Source of the DNA: Melitaea cinxia
Lineage: Eukaryota; Arthropoda; Insecta; Lepidoptera; Nymphalidae
Direction of reading: 5' to 3'
Assembly (NCBI RefSeq): GCF_905220565.1
Contig: NC_059405.1
Span: 13,842,081 to 13,906,080 of the forward strand
Length of the DNA stretch: 64,000 nt
In this document: piece after piece, positions 1 through 11,518 of the stretch
Numbering within the stretch: the first letter of the stretch is position 1
How the letters are laid out: each line of letters starts with the position of its first letter
Program-made: the position numbers and the translations under genes
The notes under the pieces: generated by a model
What the model was told of the DNA's origin: nothing
Databases searched by the model: none
The model's input: the letters and a program-made list of their open reading frames with translations, nothing else

Positions 1-410
1 AGGTTCTTATTACCTCCAAATGGGGCTTGTAGGTGACTAATTAGCGCTCTAGGGTAATAATGTAGCTAGAAAAGCCCTAGAACGGTAAGTAATTTAAAAA
101 AAAACCACTTCTTTCTTTCAAAAAGTTTGCGTACATCTAACCATCATACTGGCAATAGACATCATGCATTCAGCCCAGTGACCAAAGAGGTCGCTTTGCT
201 ATTCAGCCTTGTCTTCGTGTGAGTATAATAGTCATCAATTTTAAATATCGAACGGCGAAGCTCAATTTCGATCTTGAAAAAAAAATTAAAAAGTTCTTTA
301 CTTAATTTTTTTTTTTAAATATTGTTTGTTTAATTTCAACAAATAAAATGTTTTATTCTTGTAATGCCGGTTTTTTTCTACTTACCTCACAATCGAGATG
401 TAAAGCAGAA
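1..410. other. AT-rich sequence, no feature seen
   Basis: I see homopolymer A and T runs and no open frame, terminal repeat or SINE box that I can support. Confidence 0.5.
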
Positions 411-526
411 TAGTTAGCTCGGGTGTGTAAGCATCAATTGCACCCTCGAACTATAGGCGCCCTCGCTGCGCTCGTGCGCCTAAATATCTCGGGCTACAAT
501 TGATGCCTTACAGCCCATGGCTACTA
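411..526. repeat. Fold-back (palindromic) repeat
   Basis: The left arm, TAGTTAGCTCGGGTGTGTAA followed by GCATCAATTG, is mirrored on the right by CAATTGATGCCTTACAGCCC and ATGGCTACTA. The inner parts (CCCTCGAACTATAGGCGC against GCGCCTAAATATCTCGGG) also pair imperfectly, around a GC-rich centre near 460-474. The shape fits a small fold-back MITE. I could not fix a target duplication, and the family is not identified. Confidence 0.5.
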
Positions 527-591
527 ATCTACTATTATTCACTTACTGGAAATTAATCTTTATTGTGTAGGTGGTGGACGTAATACTGTAG

Positions 592-776
592 GTAATGAGT
601 AAGGACCTGATGATAAGCAGTTGCCGTAGCCTATAGTTTGCATTACCAAAAGTATTGTAAGTAGTTCCGATCTACCCGAACCCTCCCCAGTAGCTCTGAC
701 CACCTTACCACTGGAACACACACTACCTGTAACCAGTTTTATTTAGCTGTGATCTTCTGTAAGGTTGAGATACTAT
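592..776 (-). mobile_element. Family G element (GGTAGGGCACAGCAGG type), degraded copy
   Basis: This minus-strand copy contains the family landmarks: the GATAAGCAGTTGCCGTAGCCTATAG segment (split here by substitutions), CTCTGACCACCTTACC, and TTAGCTGTGATCTTCTGTAA. It lacks the GGTAGGGCAC start and the A-rich end, so it is a worn internal fragment. The family has about fourteen full or partial copies in the window. Confidence 0.65.
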
Positions 777-1177
777 GTATATAATAAATGTTTTTTTTTT
801 CTATATAAATCTTGTAATGACAATAACGTATATCCCAAAAAAAAAAAATACAAAAACGTACAGTCTGGTGCAGTCGTTTAAAAGTTATTTGCGTAAATAG
901 ATTTTTTTTTTACTGCGATAGGCTACAGTGATGATATATATTGCATTACTTATCGAATAAGGAAATATATAATAAGCGTCGATGAATATAACGCCTCGGT
1001 GTCAAATGTTTCGAATAAAAAATACTTCGACCACCGTCTTAATTCAGGGAGGCGTTGCCGCAAGGAATGTCTTTATTGCGCTGTAGAATTTCCGCTGGAA
1101 TTCAATAAGAGATCGGGTTCACAGATATATATGTACTGCATTTTATGTATTTGTGATAAAACTATTTGGTTGTTTTT
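777..1177. other. AT-rich sequence with a shared short motif
   Basis: No gene is visible. At 864-890 lies TCTGGTGCAGTCGTTTAAAA followed by GTTATTT. A near-identical phrase occurs at 54225-54250 and 63521-63551, so this is probably the edge of an unrecognised dispersed repeat. Confidence 0.4.
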
Positions 1178-1209
1178 AACCGACTTCAAAAGGTTACTCA
1201 ATTCGACCG

Positions 1210-1244
<35 letters not shown>

Positions 1245-1257
1245 ACGGATGTATAAC

Positions 1258-1299
<42 letters not shown>

Positions 1300-1530
1300 G
1301 TTTATAAACCGATTTTGATGATTCTTTTTTTTGTTGGAAAGGAGATATCCCAAGGTACCAGGATAAGGAAACCAGGATCTGATGATGGAATCCCAGATAA
1401 ATCGAAGGAAACCTTCGAAAATAGTAGTGACGAATAGTACGTTTGTCAATTTGTTTCGTCTGCTTACGTTGTATTACTTGTCGATGTAATTGAAGTCGGT
1501 TTTTTTCGTTTGCAAGCAAACACACTATTT
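1178..1530 (+). mobile_element. Family A element (AACCGACTTC...GAAGTCGGTT), short copy with TA arrays
   Basis: The copy starts AACCGACTTC and ends with GAAGTCGGTT, followed by the hairpin GTTTGCAAGCAAAC at 1508-1521 and then ACAC. Two TA arrays (1211-1241 and 1261-1294) sit just inside the 5' end, where longer copies have a short variable AT stretch. Only the central module (TTGTTGGAAAGG, GATCTGATGATGG) remains, so this is an internally shortened copy. The subterminal inverted repeats, the nearby microsatellite and the 3' hairpin are consistent with a non-autonomous Helentron-like element. That class assignment is inference. Confidence 0.7.
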
Positions 1531-2453
1531 AATTTAGCGCTTGTTTTTGATATATGTAACATCGCGGTTAGAATTTTCGATAATTTAGAGAGTGATTTAG
1601 TCGAGCTAGAGTACAAGTGACTAAAAATTAAGACTATTCGTGACTTTTAAAGTAACCTTTCAAGATTATCAATCCATGATAATCTGTCGCAACCGATAGT
1701 CCAGTATCGTGACGATTACTATCACCGCACGAATTAAAATCATACAGTTAAGTGTAACTTCTGATTGAAATCGTTTCGACTCGTATTGCGAACCGAAAAA
1801 AAATGACGTGTTTTGTTTTATTGTACCGTGACAATCCTGTGAAATAGAAACCCGGCATTTGAAGTCGAGCAAATCCCTAAACCTGCCTATTTTGGCGAAG
1901 CCTATCTATGTCATACTATATTTAAATGAACGTTAAATAAGGTGTTCTACAGCGGCTAACTGCGGTCCTTCAAATCGGAGTCTTGTAGGAGTCAAAACCT
2001 CATGAAAAAAAAAAATCTACCTCTTTTTTTGTTTTGACTTAACATACTCGCTACTAAGTAAAGTATGTCTGCATATTATATGTGTGTATATATAGACATT
2101 TTTCATCGATGCTTCACATATTACCAGGATTTTCAGAAAGATCGACTAAACGGGAAGCGCGTATATTTCAAAGGTCACGAGAAGACGATCAATTCCACCA
2201 CCTCGCTTTATTGTCACGTTTTAGCACTATCTTATTTGATCTCCTTTTATCTAGAGCTTTGACGAGGATCTAAACTAAATCCTTATAAAAGTCGGCTGTT
2301 TTAAATGGAAACCGTTACTTTCGAAATCGGCTCAGATAAATTTTTGAAATAAATAGCGTTTTCATAGTACATTTTATAAGTTTATTTGGTTATCGTTGAT
2401 CTTTATGTTAATTTCATGTAATGTTTAAAGTACATAAACAATATTATTACATA
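1531..2453. other. AT-rich sequence, one small hairpin
   Basis: The only structure I can support is an 8-bp perfect hairpin at 1664-1684 (GATTATCA, 5-base loop, TGATAATC). Short open frames here show no domain or motif. Confidence 0.4.
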
Positions 2454-2649
2454 CTAGCTGCCCGGACAGACTTCGTTTTATCCAAAATTAATAGATTTTT
2501 ACTTATATAGATTTTTTTGTATTTTTTAAAATTTATTTTAGGATTAAAACTTTCCGTGGGCCTTACGGAACTTACAAAAAAATATTATCCGAGTTTGTCG
2601 AACCATTATCGAGTTTGCGCTTAGCAACATTCATTTTTATTTATATAGA
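2454..2649 (-). mobile_element. Short non-autonomous Helitron
   Basis: Read on the minus strand, the element begins TCTATATAAATAAAAATG at 2649 and ends ...GGGCAGCTAG at 2454, with A before and T after, which is the A|T target rule of Helitrons. It is too short to encode anything. Its 5' end lies a few bases from the transposase relic at 2662-3078. The same TC start and CTAG end recur in six other elements of the window. Confidence 0.75.
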
Positions 2650-2661
2650 TTTGTAGACACT

Positions 2662-3078
2662 CACTCTAGGACATTGCAGTGGTTTCTGGTATTTGTGTTT
2701 GGGATTCTCACTGTCCCAGTAATGACAATTTCAACGGTTTTCGAACCCTTGGTTGATATGGAAACGGGCCTCATCAGAAAAAAGAATATTTTCAAAATTG
2801 GAAATTCGGTTAAGTATTTCATTAGCAAACGCGTGCCTTTATCTGAAGTCACACTCTTTCAATTCTTGTATTAATTGCAACTTGTATGGATGCAGTTTAA
2901 GACTCAAATTTAAAATTCGTTATAAAGTTCGTCTCGATAAGTGTAAGATAGACGATCTCTTGTGAGTAGACAATCGTGGATCTTCTCGTATAGACTGCAC
3001 AGCTCTGTCAATGTTGTCTTCAGTCAATGCTGGCTTAAACGGTGAACCAGTCTCTTCAAAACGCTCTAACCGTATTTT
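2662..3078 (-). pseudogene. Tc1/mariner-superfamily transposase, decayed fragment
   Basis: The minus-strand translation gives a helix-turn-helix linker region (ERFEETGSPFKPALTEDNID, then REDPRLSTHKRSS), then LKLHPYKLQLIQELKECDF, then ENILFSDEARFHI and NCHYWDSENPKHKYQKPLQ. The FSDEARFH block is the part of the DDE/D catalytic core that carries the second acidic residue; its Asp codon is at 2773-2775. Two in-frame stops (2920-2922 and 2731-2733) and a frameshift near 2842 show the gene is dead. The N-terminal DNA-binding domain and the C-terminal third, with the last catalytic residue, are missing. It resembles the insect transposase group annotated with the DUF4817 or HTH_Tnp_Tc3 domain; that placement is from memory. 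Confidence 0.8.
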
Positions 3079-4594
3079 AATTATATTAGCACTCGGAGCT
3101 TATCTAATAATAATGAATATAAAAGTTTAATTGAAAAAATATTTTGCATGAAAATAACAAACATCGTCGAAGCTAATGGAAAACCGGCGAATCGTTCCTG
3201 TCTGTGACGACACATGCATGTAATTACACATGACCGCACGCAGATGTGCTACAAAGCTTTTGTGACATTATTTTCACGACAAATCGAAAAAGATTCTATT
3301 GAATGGACAAATATTTGACAGAAATTCAGATATTTCAATGATATAGGTAAATAACATACTAATCAAAATTATTTATTAGCTTCGTTGTATGTTCTAAAAA
3401 TTTCTGTCAGAAATCTTGAACCCGTGAGTATAATATGGATATACTTATTATTATAAATGTTGTACTCTGCTATATTGCTTTCTTCTGGAGGTAGATAGGT
3501 ACTATAAAATTTACTACTTATTTTTAATTTGTTGTACTAACTTAGCGTTAAAATTTCTGTAATCAGGTTTTTATAGCAGATTCTCTATTGTTTGTTAGCA
3601 GTATAAATATAAATTAAAAGTTTCGTATCTTATTACATCATGATCTGCGATTGTTTTGTATTGATGATGAAATTTAATTTAGTTATTTGACAAATTTAAA
3701 CTAATTCCATATTTTTTTATAAAAGTTGTAGGTATGTTAGCTGTGGATATGACAGAAGAGCTTTTACAAAGAGTTTATTAAAAAAAATTTAAAATATTAT
3801 TAAAATATGTTTTTATTTTATTTATAAACTTACTTAAATTATATAACTTTATTATTTTGATTAATACTTTTGAAACTACTGAATATTCACAATTAATAAT
3901 GCTTGATTATCTGGTCATTTCATTGCTCTAAAAAGTGGTAAATTATAATATATGGAATATATTATAAGATATGGAAAAATATAATTATAAGATATGGAAT
4001 TTATAACACGTATTTATATGTATATTTATTATATTATATATATTGAATATAGAATGATACATTCAGCGCTCAGCGCACAGTCTCCAATCAATCATAGTAA
4101 TCCTACGTCATGCGTCAACATCTCCTGCACCCTGCCTGCTATTACTTAATGGATACCGCATACTCCTACGGAAACCTTATGTAATAACTTAAGCGTATTT
4201 TTAAGATGTTTGTATTTTAAAAATAGAACATTGAAGCTTATATTTTTTTTTAAATGAAAGGTAGATTATTTAATTCAGATAGCTGTTTAAAGACTATCTT
4301 CATCCACAAATAAGCTGTTTTAATGCAAATTTCGAAGTTAGGCAGTTAGATTCGGTAATGAGTTAATTCTAAAATTATTATAATCCGCATACTTTCACTA
4401 TTAATAGGAAAAGATACCGGCTCTTTCTCCATACAAAAGTTGTTGACTGTTTCCTTCCCAGATAATGACACTAGATCAAATATTAAATATTTTTGTATAA
4501 TAAAACCTCTGACTACCATTACCCTATGTCTTGGTTTTTTTTCATATTCTTATTATCATAGGGAGTCTTCCAAATCTAGAAATATTGCCTTTTT
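3079..4594. other. AT-rich sequence, no gene seen
   Basis: The stretch includes simple TA/TTA-rich sequence around 3940-4050. I see no coding pattern, SINE box or terminal repeat pair. Confidence 0.45.
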
Positions 4595-5171
4595 AACCGA
4601 CTTCCAAAAAAGGAGGAGGTTCTCAATTCCACTGTATTCTTTTTTTATGTATGTTACATCAGAACTTTTGACCGTGTGGACCGATTTCTACAAATTTTCT
4701 TTTAATCGAAAGGTGGTGTGTGTCAATTGGTCCCATTTAAATTTATTTGAGATCTAACAACTACTTTTCGAGTTATATCTAATAATGCGTTTTTACTTGA
4801 CGCTTTTTTCGTCGACCTACGTTGTATTATACCGCATAACTTTCTACTGGATATACCGATTTTGATAATTCTTTTTTTGTTGGAAAGAAGATATCCCTAG
4901 TTTAGTACCATGATAAGGAAACCAGGATCTGATGATGGGATCCCAGAGAAATCGAGGGAAACTCTTGAAAATCCACAATAACTTTTTACTGGGTGTACCG
5001 ATTTTAATAATTTTTAATTAAATCGAAAGCTGATATTTGTCATGTGGTCACATATAAATTTTATTGAGATCTGATAACTACTTTTTGAGTAATCTTTGAT
5101 AACGCGTAGTTACTTGACTATTTTTTCGTCGATATACGTTGTATTACTCGTCGATGTAATTGAAGTCGGTT
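4595..5171 (+). mobile_element. Family A element, long copy with A-C-B module order
   Basis: The copy runs from AACCGACTTC to GAAGTCGGTT and shows the full layout. Module A (about 4680-4837) and module B (about 4997-5155) are diverged versions of one another: each has ACCGATTT, a long T/A stretch, ATCGAAAG, a CATTTAAAT or CATATAAAT phrase, GAGATCTGATAACTACTTTT, and a closing TACGTTGTATTA. Between them is module C (about 4838-4996), with TTGTTGGAAAG, GATATCC, AAGGAAACCAGGATCTGATG and AATCGAGGGAAACTC. The terminal hairpin is missing at the 3' end, so the copy is 3'-clipped or diverged there. Confidence 0.7.
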
Positions 5172-5203
5172 TTTTTTAGACTCTAATTTAAAAAAGGTAA
5201 AAA

Positions 5204-5392
5204 AAAACCGACATCAAACACACAAGCTAAAGGTTTTATTAGTTAAAAAAAATTGGCATGTTTTTGGGAGGAGATAGTCGACCACGAAATACTGTTTTGG
5301 TCAATAATTATTATTTAGCAAAAACGGTTCGAGCTGCAGTTGCAGTTTCTTGGCTCCGGGCGCGGCGGCGGCATACAGCGAGATAGGAACAT
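5204..5392 (+). repeat. Second, distinct ACCGAC-type repeat
   Basis: Directly after the family A copy comes AAAACCGACATCAAACACAC, then GGCATGTTTTTGGGAGGAGA, TAGTCGACCACGAAATACTG and GGTTCGAGCTGCAGTTGCAG. It opens with a similar ACCGAC word but is otherwise unrelated to family A. The lower half is GC-richer than its surroundings. I think it is a different dispersed element; its class is unknown. Confidence 0.35.
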
Positions 5393-6865
5393 TTTATTCA
5401 AATACCTATTTTTCAAAAGTCTCTCAGGTACCCTTTCCTCTTAACACCTCTTAAGAAAGAAATATCTTATAAGTAATTTCTTTTACAGAAAACAAAAAAT
5501 TCTAAGCGCAGTTATTATCGAAAAAAAGTACTTTTGTTTACTGTTATGATATTATAAAGAATATCGAGCATAACATTCAAGTGTTTAAAATACTATATTA
5601 CTTTGAAGGCTTTAGTTTGTGCTATCCGAGATAATTAAATTTCATATAAGTACAAAGTGATCTATGGAAATTTTACCAGCATTTATTACGTTATAAATAT
5701 AACCTAACCTTTGGCAAATTGGGAGCTGACCTAACTATTTGAGAGACCTATTTTAAGCGTATAAGAAGGCGTAAGCCGTTTAGACGAGCAACAAATACGG
5801 CAAATGTATGTGCATCTAGTGCTGCCATTGGATAATCAATAGTGTGTCGATAATCCAAGCGTTTGGGAATACCGATAGTGTCAAACGTCAGTTGAAGTTG
5901 GGGACGTGAATGATATGGAGCTGTTGAGATAATCCTACTCGTAATGATTTATTTTAAATGCATATTCGAATACTAATGAATGATAAAATAAGGAACCTTA
6001 TTTTATAGAACACTTATCTATAGTTTGACACAACACTAAAGCCAGTGATTAAAAATGTGTACAATACATTCAAATTCTGTTTTAAATGTCAATATCAAAT
6101 TAGGTTCATTCCAAAATAAATCATAATTTTTTTTTAATCACAAAATGTTGACGAATGCGATAATTCAGGTAGCTGGCAACAAAGACTTTATATTTTGTAC
6201 ATAGTATTTTACTTTTCAGTACTACATATTTGGAGTTTAACTATAATATGTTATAAACAATTTATTACCTAATACCTCGCTATGGAAAAATAAATCGGAA
6301 TGATTTTATGTTAACAAGAGTGCTAATTAAATTTTGGGCAGACGCTTACAATTGTGCTTCATCGCCTAGCCTAGTATTCACGCCATTACACATAGATATG
6401 AGTTATTTTATATTATGATATTTAATTTTTGCAATGAATATATGAATAGTAAATATTTGAATTGAAAACATGAATACCTCCTAGAGAATTTAACTTAAGT
6501 TTATAAATTTTAGGCGCAAGGCTCCGCTGAAATCGAGTCTAGAACTCTTGAATTATTAAGCGCTTAATTGTTTAAAAATTCTTATTGTGGTCGGCTGTGA
6601 AGGAAGACGTTGAGAAAATCTGCATGACTTGCTATTTTGAGACATGTTTATCCTTGAATCCCGAGCATCAAGGGAATTAAGCTTTCCTTTAGGAATGTTT
6701 TCCTTAATAAGATTCTTGGGTATCTAAATAACTTTGAAATAATAACCTTAACTGATACTGCTTTTACACTTTTGCTTTAACAAAAGAGAAACCTTCAAAA
6801 GTTTTTTTTTAATTAGATGGAATTTTTAAATCTAAATTTAATTAGGTTATAGGATGAGGTTATAG
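5393..6865. other. AT-rich sequence, no gene seen
   Basis: I see no supported element here. The stretch 5800-5930 is less AT-rich and contains GTGTCAAACGTCAG, also seen near 33900, but nothing shows that either is a promoter or exon. Confidence 0.4.
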
Positions 6866-7149
6866 TTTTTTTTTAAATCACTTGGTCGGCAAACAAGCGT
6901 ACGGCTCAGCGATGGTAAACGATTACCGTAGCTTATAGACGCCTGCAACACCAGAAGCATCGTTGGCGACCCAAATTCCCAATGAGCCAATCCCCCCAGG
7001 AGCTCTGGTCACCTTACTCACCAACAGGAACACAATACTGTTTGAAAACAGTATTATTTTGCTGTGATCTTCTGTAAGGTCGAGGTACTTCCCCAGTCGG
7101 GCTGCTCCATATTTTGAGCAGGGAATTCCTGCTGTGCCCTACCTCAGTT
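6866..7149 (-). mobile_element. Family G element, nearly complete copy
   Basis: The copy runs on the minus strand from CTGAGGTAGGGCACAGCAGG (plus-strand end 7149), through the CTGCTCAAAATATGG block, the AATACTGTTTTCAAACAGTATT hairpin (written here in two parts, AATACTGTTT and AAACAGTATT), CAGAGCTCCTGGGG and GTGAGCCGTACGCTTGTTTG, to an A-rich 3' end near 6866. The polarity and A-rich tail suggest a retroposed element or LINE tail. I see no tRNA-like promoter. Confidence 0.75.
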
Positions 7150-7700
7150 CAAAAGTAAGTCAAAGTAGTAGTTCGTTGTTACTGTGACCAGTATTCAATT
7201 CAATTTTAAACTGTCGTAGGATTGCATTTGAACACTGAAGAAGGTACTTTGAAAATTTTTTTCGAGAAATAGACGGTATCACTTTATAGTCGACACCCAA
7301 ATGAATTACTTTGATTTTTTGTAATTTTATTATAGTTTGTTCAATTCTATCTTGCTTATTGATAGGGTTGCCATAAAAGATACGATCATCGTTACGAAAT
7401 AATATTAGAATATATGATAAGGTAAATAATATATAATTACAAAATGAACGTGAAATGTGTTCTTACATTTTAGGTCTTAAACAACAAAATGAACAACCTC
7501 AGTTCACGTGTTTCAAGTAATTTTATGGTCATTTGAGCTCCAACACACCTGCACATTCTGTAGAGTTTCCACGTCTAGACGTACTCGTACAATTATATAA
7601 TTTAGTATTTTGAACTGTATTAAGTGCAGATTATTACTCCTGCAAATCTCTTTGAAATTTAATGTCAATTATAGGATAACGCGGATAATGATATTTATTT
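7150..7700. other. AT-rich sequence, no gene seen
   Basis: I see nothing here beyond low-complexity AT sequence. Confidence 0.4.
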
Positions 7701-8304
7701 AACCGACTTCACAAAAAAGGAGGAGGTTACTCAATTCGACCGTATATATATATTTTTTTATGTATGTTCGGGGATAACTTCGTCGTTTATGAACCGATTT
7801 TGATAATTCTTTTTTTTTGGAAAGGGGATATCCCTGGTGTGGTACCATGATAAAGAAACCAGGATCTGATCCCAAAGAAATCGAGGGAAACTCTCGAAAA
7901 TCTTTTAAGTTAATCGAAAGCTGATATTTATCATGTGGCCACATTTAAATTTCATCGAGATCTGATTACAATTTTTGGAGTAATCTTTGATAATGCGTAC
8001 CTATTTAATTTGAACGATTTTTTTTGTTACCCACACATTAGGAAATTCTAAACATTTTTTATTATCATATCAAAAATCAACCGTTCCAGCGGGGATCGAA
8101 CCTGCATTTCCGACTGACCGTGTCGGTGCTCTAGCCAATTAAGCTATGGACCACCGTTAGATCGAAATTTTCGATATGATGATTTTATATTCGATTTAAG
8201 CGAATGCGTGTTTACTTGACTATGTTTTCGTCAACCTACGTTGTATTACTTGTAGATGTAATTGAAGTCGGTTTTTTTTCATTTGCTTGCGAACACAATT
8301 ATTT
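7701..8304 (+). mobile_element. Family A element interrupted by a tRNA-derived SINE
   Basis: The copy starts AACCGACTTC and ends ATTGAAGTCGGTT plus a degenerate hairpin (TTTGCTTGCGAA) and ACAATTATT. It has modules C and B. In module B the phrase TTTGATAATGCGTA...TTACTTGACTATTTTTTCG is broken by foreign sequence holding the SINE at 8026-8157. The insertion therefore postdates this copy. Confidence 0.7.
8026..8157 (-). mobile_element. tRNA-derived SINE, family 3
   Basis: On the minus strand the head reads like a tRNA: TAGCTTAATTGGCTAGAGC (D-arm and A box), an anticodon-like stem CCGAC/GTCGG around a 7-base loop, and GGTTCGATCCC (B box). The body continues TTGATTTTTGATATGATAAT and ends GGTAAC. 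The acceptor stem is imperfect and no discriminator or CCA context is visible, so it is a SINE head and not a tRNA gene. A second copy lies at 45474-45605. Confidence 0.75.
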
Positions 8305-8578
8305 TATTAGTCTAGTCGACAAGTTGAAAATTATCTAAAATAGAGATACTGCTTTTAAAATTATCTGTGATAGCTCATTGGATCCAAAATGACGCATAGA
8401 AGAATATTCCAAAAGCGTGTATTAGCACATAAAAATTGCAAAAGCTTTAAACAATTAAAGATAAAAAATAAAATTTAATTTCGTTTTTCGCCAATAGACT
8501 ATCATCAATATTTAAAAATTGTGCGCGCAGTGTCAACAGCCAGTACGGCACATGGATTAAAATTTTTAAGGTATTTAA

Positions 8579-8864
8579 AACCGACTTCAAAAAAGGAAGA
8601 GGTTCTCAATTCAATCAAATGTATGTTCGGGGATAACTTCGTCGTTTATTAACCGATTTTAATAATTCTTTTTTGTTGGAAAAGGGATATCCCAAGGACG
8701 GTACCATGATAAGGAAACCAAGATCCCAGAGAAATTGAGGGGAACCCTCGAAAATCGTAGCGACGACTAGTGCGTTTGTTAATTTTTGTCGTCTACTTAC
8801 GTTGTATTACTTGTCGATGTAATTGAAGTCGTTTATTTTCATTTGCTAGCAAACACAATTATAT
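8579..8864 (+). mobile_element. Family A element, short copy
   Basis: The copy runs from AACCGACTTC to GAAGTCG and the hairpin TTTGCTAGCAAA, then ACACAATTAT. It keeps only the central module and the closing block, like the copy at 1178. The hairpin loop is TA here. Confidence 0.7.
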
Positions 8865-9927
8865 TTAACAATGTTACTTGGATTTTTCAGATTTTTTTCA
8901 AGTAAAAAAAAAATATATATATATATAAGCTGTTTTTAACTGTACGTGACATTAAAGACCTAAACAAACGAAAAAAAAATTCAAATACAAAAAAATTTCA
9001 ATACAAAACATGACGCATATGATTTTACTATAATTAATTCGCAACATTTATGGTATTTTTTTTTTTTTGGCTTTAGCTTTTTTGTGTCCAGCTTGTTGAA
9101 CTATTAAGCTTTACTTGAAATAAGTATAAAATAATAAGGCAGCTAATTTTATTTAAGGTGATAAACTACACTCCTTAACATTCTCAAGATATCTGCGTAT
9201 GAATTCACCACAGCCATAGAAGCCGTTCAATTGTAACATATTTTATTGTATGTCTTTTTTTCTACCATTAAACGGTTTTTATAATATTTTTATGAAAGAT
9301 TAAATTGTAAATGGTTTTCATCATAATTAATAACCTATTTTTAAACATGAAAGCTAATATTTTTGCGGTAATAATCCAATAAGGGCTCTCAATACCATAG
9401 ATACGTTCTGACGGCATTTGAAGTAGTTCCTTGTTGTCGAGCAACAGACAACGGATATGATCGCAAATGCCTCAGCCATATAATTTATACTATCTAGTCT
9501 TTACTTATGCTTGTATTTGGTCTTGTGTATATATACTTGGTCCAAGTATTCATGCTCCTATATAAATAGAGCACGTGTTTATGTGTGTGGTGGTGGTATA
9601 ACTGTGTATGTGTTTATGGTGATGGTTGTATAATTTCTGACTTTTTACCTTAAGTTTGTTTTTTTATTTATTTATTCTTTATAAAGATTTAATAGTTTTT
9701 ATTTGTAGGCAACTGATATCAGTAACGTACTCGTCCTATGGTTTGGTTGAAAACCCAGGTCAGGTACCATTTTTACTATGGAAATCTGACTAATGCCGAA
9801 CCGAGCCGATTTGGCGCATTCCTGAGGCACACGATAGTTTAATAAGTGTATGTTGCTTATATATATAATTATGTGTATGTTGTTTTCTGCAGTTGATTTA
9901 AACTATTTGTTATTGTCTCTTGTGTGT
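8865..9927. other. AT-rich sequence, no gene seen
   Basis: I see only homopolymer and TA runs. A slightly GC-richer patch lies at 9715-9840, with no recognisable motif. Confidence 0.4.
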
Positions 9928-9955
9928 GATCAAATTAGTGTTGCCCAAATGCAAG

Positions 9956-10090
9956 AACAAGACGAGACCTAGCCAGTCTTGGTCTTGGTCTTGCGCCAAT
10001 ACACCTGGTCTTGGTCTTGGTCTTGGTCTTGCGCTCCCAGTCTTGGTCTTGGTCTTGGTCTTGCAGCAAGAGTCTTGCAAGTCTTGCAAT
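9956..10090 (+). repeat. GTCTTG hexamer array near the left hAT end
   Basis: Several runs of GTCTTG are separated by short spacers such as CGCCAATACACCT and CGCTCCCA. The array begins a few bases inside the left terminal repeat. In hAT elements, short repeated subterminal motifs often serve as transposase-binding sites. That function is inference here. Confidence 0.8.
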
Positions 10091-10484
10091 TACCTATTAG
10101 TCTATTACTATTTATTAAAGTTTACTTTAAATCTTAGAAAAACGTATTAGAATTGGAACATTGTGAGCTTGAATTAACATAGCCATAGTAAAGATCAAGC
10201 AGATTAATAAATAACTGAAGATTTGATAAGAAATTCGAAAAATCAACTGACCTATATGTCGTTTTCCATGGAAGTAACTGTTTCTTAATAAACATTTATG
10301 ATTTATAAGCTTACATTTGCTAAAACATGTAAAAAAACAAATTAATTACAATAACTTGACTGTATTTTAAAGAACAATACTTATCTGTCTAGAAAGAGAT
10401 TGAACCCTCAACTTATAAGAAATTTAATAAAAGAGTTTTACGATTTATCATTTATTTGAATAAAAAATAAAATACAACACAAAT

Positions 10485-10666
10485 TTATATCAATTTTTTT
10501 GACCAAGAATTAATACAAAGTAACCATCTGGCTGACTCATCACTTAACCTATTTCTATGTTTTCTAATTAATAATGATGCTTTAGAAAATAACCTCTCAG
10601 CAGGTACTGAAGTTGCAGGTATTGAGAGAAAATCACGGGCTACAATATTTATTGAACGGGTGATAT
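10485..10666 (-). pseudogene. hAT transposase C-terminal dimerisation domain (relic)
   Basis: The minus strand encodes NIVARDFLSIPATSVPAERL, then FSKASLLIRKHRNRLSDESA and RWLLCINSWSKKLI before a TAA at 10485-10487. The pattern ARDFL.IPATSVP.ERLFSKA...I...RNRL is the conserved hAT C-terminal dimerisation region. It is open from about 10666 to the stop. The DDE catalytic region and the zinc-finger N-terminus are absent, and sequence upstream in the element shows no continuing frame. It sits inside the hAT element in the expected place for a 3' coding end. Confidence 0.85.
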
Positions 10667-11354
10667 TTGAACACTTTTTGCTATTTTTTCTTGTAAAAAC
10701 TTAAGAAATATAATGACTAAATGTACAATAATAGTACCTAAGTAATTAGTTTAAAACCATATAAGTAATCAATATTATAATATATACTTACTAGAATGAA
10801 TTAATATGACATCTACTACCTATCCTTACCATTTTATCCTAATCATAATACTACTTGCGTGATCAGTATAATGTATTCATTTTCATTCTAAGCACTCTGA
10901 AACTTATTTATTCTTTGGAACACCTGTAGGTACTCTTAAAATTCGAAATTATTTTGCATGAGTATACCTACGCCCTATGGCGGCAATCAAATAGTGTCAA
11001 ATGTTATGATTTCGGCGTGGCGGCAACGATTGTTTTAGATTTCAAAAGAAGCCGCCGGCGCGTGTATCATAACCATGTACTTCCGAAAAGCGGCAAATTT
11101 CTTTGAGAAGTAAGTACAAAACCTTTGATGCCGCATTATCAAAGTGCCGATGGTTAAAACATAACTATGCATGCACTCAGTTTGATTTTAATAGATATTT
11201 TTTTATTCGTTATGTTTATGGTATTAGTCGTAATGCGCATAGGTCCAGTTTTTCATATTCTTTGATACAGTTTTTTGCGTCTCATAGAATTCCTAAGCGT
11301 ACCTACCTATACACCGAACTGTTACACCTAACTACTCAGTGAAATAGCGCTAAG

Positions 11355-11518
11355 TCCTAGCTGCAAGACGCAAGAGTCTTGCAGGCTATGTCTTGTTCTT
11401 GCTCAAGTCTTGCACGGTCAGTCTTGGTCTTGGTCTTGCTAAAAATACGCGGTCTTGTTCTTGGTCTTGGTCTTGCAAAAACGCAAGAACAAGACCAAGA
11501 CTGCAAGACCAAGACTGA
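11355..11518. repeat. GTCTTG/CAAGAC hexamer array near the right hAT end
   Basis: Hexamers occur in both orientations: GTCTTG runs at 11360-11475, then the complement AAGACCAAGACTGCAAGACC up to the terminal repeat. The outermost units are therefore inverted relative to those at the left end, matching the inverted geometry of the termini. Confidence 0.8.

Noticed and set aside
1073..1525. 150-codon open frame on the minus strand
   Set aside because: It runs through two TA arrays and a family A element; there is no domain and the composition follows the repeats.
5800..5930. Possible promoter or 5' UTR (shared TGTCAAACGTCA word with 33900)
   Set aside because: Only a short word is shared, there is no downstream exon, and no core promoter signal could be defended.
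8026..8157. Possible functional tRNA gene on the minus strand
   Set aside because: It looks more like a tRNA than the other SINE heads, but a second copy has the same non-tRNA body and a target duplication, so it is a SINE.
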